Shown here piece after piece: positions 59,863-64,000 of a DNA stretch of 64,000 bases. A model generated the notes under the pieces. The model did no database searches, had not been told where the DNA came from, and was given only the letters and a program-made list of their open reading frames with translations. Each line of letters opens with the position of its first letter. Positions within the stretch are counted from its first letter, which is position 1. Made by a program: the position numbers and the translations under genes. Source of the DNA: Nepenthes gracilis (Eukaryota > Streptophyta > Magnoliopsida > Caryophyllales > Nepenthaceae); NCBI GenBank assembly GCA_033239525.1, contig BSYO01000038.1, positions 12,093,041 to 12,157,040 of the forward strand, given 5' to 3'.

Positions 59863-60649
59863 ATAGGTTTATCACTCATTAGCCGACCTGAAATCCAAGC
59901 CCACAATAGGCCAACGGTTCGGAAGTTGCAATCCAAGAGAGGGGCCCGCAGCCCAAGGTCTAAGGTCGCATGACCCAAGACCTTAGACCGCCCATCGGGA
60001 CATGGGCCAATAGAGCCGTCCACTGAATGCGGCCCATAAGCACACATCCTAATATCACCAACTCATCAGCTCTAACTCAACAATACGTCCACGTGATCAC
60101 ATCCTATTATATTGGGCTCGTCGAAAAGGAAGGCACCAATCATAGTGCTTCTCAAGAAGAAAAGGTCAACTGGCCCACATCTAATAATTCCCTCTACAAA
60201 TATTTCCTTTCCCTTGCAGGAAAGGAAGGGAAAAAAAAAGGGGCTTAAATGATTGTAGAATAAGAACTCTCTCCAAGCTCGCAAAAATGGAGAATGGGTG
60301 AGATGACCAAGAGCATGCAACAATCAATCTCAAAGTTACATCCCGCCAGAGGTGAATCCTTCTTCCTTGTTGATTACCAATCCCAACTAGCGGTTACAGA
60401 GGCCTCGTGCCAGCTCCGAGCTCTCACGCTGCATGGCCAGCATAGACGACTAATGCAACAGGACGCAAAGAGCTCCCTTTGTCAACAATTGAAAAAGGAC
60501 CGGCTGGTGACCTTTCTCTTCATTGTCAACAACTAGGAATCTCTTCCTCCTTCGGTTAGTAACCCCTCCGCAAGTGCACTTGACAGTCAACCACTCCTTA
60601 TCAAGTGCATCACTTTGCTCTTATTGCCAGCTGCTCCCTTGCGAGAGCC
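59863..60649 (+). other. Repeat-like sequence upstream of the minisatellite, possible LTR
   Basis: Begins TGATAGGTTTATCACTCATT and is GC-richer than its left flank, with many GGCCCA/CCCAAG words as in plant gypsy LTRs. It contains a perfect 11-bp inverted repeat (59957-59967 with 59979-59989). No end, primer site or protein could be established. Confidence 0.35.
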
Positions 60650-63632
60650 ACCATCTCAAATCTGCCCCTTGGTCGGGTGTATCCAGCGATACCTAGTCAT
60701 CTATCTCTCTAAGCTACCTAGTGCCCGGGTGCATCCAACAAAGCTTAGTCTTCCATCACTCTAAGCCACCCCTTGGCCGAGCGTATCCAGTGGATCCCAA
60801 TCCTCCATCTCTCCAAACGGACGAGTGGCTGGGCGTGCCCAATAAATCTTAGACCCCCATCTCTCTAAGCCGCCTTTGGTTGGGCACACCTCAATGGGGC
60901 TACGTCTTCCATCTCTTAAAGCCACTTTCTGGCCGAACATACCTCGGTAGAACTCAATCCTTTATCTCTCTAAACTGACCCCTAGTCAGGCACACCTAGC
61001 AAAACTCAATACTTCATCTCTCAAAACTATCCTTGGCCTAGCACACCTCAACAGAGCTCAGTCATCCATCTTTCTAAGCTGCTCCTAGCCGAGCGCATCC
61101 AGTGGAGTCTAATCCTCCATTTCTCTAAGTCACCCTCTAGTCGAGCGCACCCCAACCGAGTTCAATCCTTTATCTCTCTAAGTCGCCTCGTGATTGGGCG
61201 TACCCAGTGGAGCACAGCCCTTCAGCTCTCTAAGCTGTACCCTGGCCGGGCACACCTCACAGAAACTCAATCTTCTATCTCTCTAAGTTACCTCCTCGCC
61301 GAGCATACCCAATGGAGCTTAATCATCAATTTCTTTAAGCCTCCCCCTGGCCAGGAGCACCTTAACAGAGCTTAGTCTTCCATCTCTCTAAACTGGCCCT
61401 GATCAAGCACACGTCAACAAAGCTCAGTCCGCCACCTCTCTAAGCCGCCCCTTGACCAAGCACATTCAGCGAGGTTCAGTCCTCCATCTCTCTAATCCAT
61501 TCCATGGTTGGGCGCACCTCAGTAGTGCTCAGTCCTCCATCTTTCGAGGTCATCTATCTCTCCAAGCTGCCCCGTGGCAAGGCGCATCTAGCAAAGCTCA
61601 GTCTTCCATCACTCTAAGCCACCCCTTGGACGAGTGTATCCAGTGGATCCCAATTTTCTATCTCTCTAAACTGACGAGTGGCCGAGCATGCCCGACGAAT
61701 CTCAGACCTCCATCTCTTTAAGCCACCTCTGGTTGGACACACCTCAACGGGGCTACATCTTTCATCTCTCTAAGCCACTTTCTAGCCAAACACACCTCAG
61801 TGGAACCCAATCCTCTATCTCTTTAAACTGCCCCCTTGTTGGGCACACCAAGCAAAACTCAATGCTTCATCTCTCAAAACTATCCTTGCCTTAGCGCACC
61901 TCAATGGAGCTTAGTCATCTATCTTTCTAAGCCGCCCCTGGTCGAGCACATCTAGTGGAGTCCAATCCTCCATTTCTCTAAGTCGTCCCCTAGTAAAGCG
62001 CACCTCAACAGAGCTCAATCCTCTATCTCTCTAAGTCACCCTATGATTGGGTGTACCTAGTGGAGCACAGTCCTCCAGCTCTCTAAACTGTACCCTGATT
62101 GGACACACCTCAGCGGAGCTCAATCTTCCATCTCTCTAAGTTAACCCCTCGCTGGGCATACCCAACGGAGCTTAATCCTTAATTTCTTTAAGCCTCCCCC
62201 TGGCCAGGTGCACCTCAACAGAGCTTAGTCCTTCATCTCTCTAAATTGTCCCTGACCAAGCGCACCTCAACAAAGCTCAGTCCGCCACCTCTCTAAGCCA
62301 CCCACCCTTGACCAATCACATTCGGCCATCTCTCTCTTTCATGGTCCTCCATCTCTCTAATCCGCTCCATGGTTGGGCGCACCTCAGTTGAGCTCAGTCC
62401 TCCCATGGTAAAGTTGTCCCTTGGCCGGCTCAGCCACCTCTGGTTGGTGCAATCCTCCATCTTTCTAAGTCTAGCTCAAACTGGCACAAGCGAACCTCAA
62501 TAGAGCTCATCTCTTTAAACCCCCTTGCAGGCTCCAATCAAAACTCAATCCATCATCTAGCAAATCAATATCACACCTAAACGGAGATCATCTCTCTAAG
62601 CCGAACCTCCATTTTCTAACCTTAGAGCATAGTCCTCCATCTTTCTAAATCACCCCTTGACCGGGCGTCCCTCAGTGGAGCTCAATCCTCGTATCTCTAA
62701 TCTTCCGCCCTTTCTAAATCTTCGGCGTGCACCTTAATGGACCCCTCCTCCGTATCTTTTCTAATCCGCTCCATGGTGGGCCCTTAGTTGATCGGCCCTC
62801 CATCCGGCGAGTTTAGTTCTCCATCTCTTTAAGCCGCCTCCTTGGCCACCACAGAGTTCTCCGCCCACGGCCGGCATCCCTTGTATCCATCCCTTGGCCA
62901 GGTGCACCTAGCAGAGCTTAGTCCTCTATCACTCTAAGCTGCCCCCTGATTGAGTGAATCCAATGGAGCTAAATCCTCCATCTCTCTAAGCTGCCCTTAG
63001 TCAGGCACACTTAAATGGAGCTCAATCATCTATCTTCTATGCCGTCACCTGGTCAGGCATACCTTAATGGAACTCAGTTTTCTATCTCTCTAAGCTGCCG
63101 CTGGTTGAGTGCACTTCAGTGGAGCTCAATCCTCCATCTTTTTAAACTACCCCTTAGCAGGACGCATCCAATGGAGCTCGATCCTCCATCTCTCTAATGT
63201 GCCCACTGGCTGAGCATACCTCAGTGGAGCTTAATTCTCAATTTCTCTAAGCTGCCCCTAGCCGAGCATACCCAACGATGCTCAATCCTTCATCCGTCTA
63301 AACTGTCCCCTGACAGGGTGCACCCCAACAGAGCTCAATCCTCCATCAATCTAAGCTACCCATGGCCTAGCATATCTAGCAGAGCCCAATCCTCTATCTC
63401 TCTGAGCCACCTCCTAATTAGATGCATCCAGCGGAACCCAATCCTCCATCTCCCTAAGCCATCCCTTAGACGAGCGAACCTTAACGGAGCTCATTCATTC
63501 ATCTTTCTAAGCCACTCCATGCTAGACGCACACAACAGAGCACAGTCCTTTATCTCTCTGAGTTACACGTTGGTCGAGCGCACCTCAACGAAGCTCAATC
63601 CTCTATTTTTTTAAGCCTCCATCTGGCGGGGA
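60650..63632. repeat. Minisatellite array, about 53-bp units, with higher-order organisation
   Basis: About 55 diverged copies of a unit of 51-54 bp of the type CCATCTCTCTAAGCCGCCCC then TGGCCGAGCGCACCTCAACG then GAGCTCAATCCT. Spacing between successive CTCTCTAAG words is 52-53 bp where checked. A longer period is visible: 60750-61540 recurs at about 61603-62400 with an offset near 853 bp, equal to sixteen units. Around 62400-62900 the array is irregular. Some + frames stay open (for example 61452-61721) but only repeat SSISLSH-like phrases; these are not taken as genes. Confidence 0.9.
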
Positions 63633-64000
63633 GGTAGATTATAATTAATTAAAATATTAATTATAATTTTGGATAATTTAGGCGTGACAAAAATTAATTT
63701 AATTTTAAAAAATCTTGAAGGATATTTAGATCAATTGGGCTAGCGCCTGAGGTGTGATCGTGTTGTCGCCCAAGTATCAATTTAGATTTTAGAATTAAAA
63801 AAAAAAAGAAAATAAAAAATATAATAATAATAATAATATATAAAAGTAAATAAAATGAAAAAGAAAAAAAAGGAAAACAAGAAAGGGTTTTGGGGAGAGA
63901 GAAAGAAGAGAGGAGAGAAAAGATGAGAGAGAGGGAGATCGGTGTGGGGCCAGCGTCAGTGCCATTGCTAAAGGTTCCAACGTACCCTCCATTTTGTCCA
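63633..64000. other. Right flank of the minisatellite, no gene recognised
   Basis: AT-rich sequence, then an A/G-rich stretch (63850-63940) of the type seen in retrotransposon leaders. The window ends before it can be assigned. Confidence 0.5.

Noticed and set aside
61452..61894. Repetitive + strand frames in the minisatellite as a repeat protein
   Set aside because: Unit length varies between 51 and 54 bp so the frame drifts, and stops interrupt most stretches; openness is by chance.
60650..63632. CRISPR-like array
   Set aside because: Units are contiguous, diverged and lack unique spacers, and the genome is a plant; it is a minisatellite.

Overview
The window is nuclear DNA of a flowering plant, probably a woody eudicot or a similar angiosperm. 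Both host genes are interrupted by spliceosomal introns, intergenic DNA is AT-rich, one gene makes a chloroplast enzyme, and LTR-retrotransposon and MITE debris is abundant. The genus cannot be named from the sequence alone.

Two intact host genes are present. RECQL2 is a RecQ-type DNA helicase on the + strand (17666-51687). It has 20 coding exons that join in frame to a 701-residue protein, stretched over 34 kb because introns 7 and 16 are 8.4 and 9.8 kb of transposon debris. GAPB is the B subunit of photosynthetic chloroplast NADP-GAPDH on the - strand (58787-54215). It has nine coding exons and 456 residues, including the redox C-terminal extension with two cysteines. The genes converge tail to tail across a 2.5-kb spacer holding a diverged 126-bp tandem repeat. 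Each gene appears to use one GC-AG intron.

The left 12.5 kb holds the most unusual content: two non-autonomous LTR retrotransposons of one family in opposite orientation (A, 2756-6233 +; B, 8410-12430 -). They share the sequence after the 5' LTR, a gag-like N-terminus, a proline/serine-rich spacer and the 3' internal end before the LTR. No protease, reverse transcriptase or integrase is recognisable. Instead they carry pieces of host genes in sense orientation. Element A has a ubiquitin-activating enzyme E1 (UBA1) piece fused in frame behind the gag-like domain, then about 0.9 kb of a cytokinin-receptor histidine kinase (AHK2-like) running from CHASE through transmembrane segment and HisKA into HATPase without introns. 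Element B has part of a FKBP-type prolyl isomerase. Element A has perfect LTR boundaries with a 5-bp target duplication; element B sits in an old Ty1-copia remnant and is flanked by a 122-bp direct repeat.

Other layout: 12.6-17.6 kb is AT-rich intergenic DNA with a strand-asymmetric CTAAA/CCTAA-rich tract. RECQL2 introns carry a minus-strand copia remnant with a tandemly doubled RNase H region, two related MITE-like elements, terminal-inverted-repeat elements and a degenerate larger retroelement. The right end (60650-63632) is a minisatellite of about 53-bp units with a higher-order period near 853 bp.
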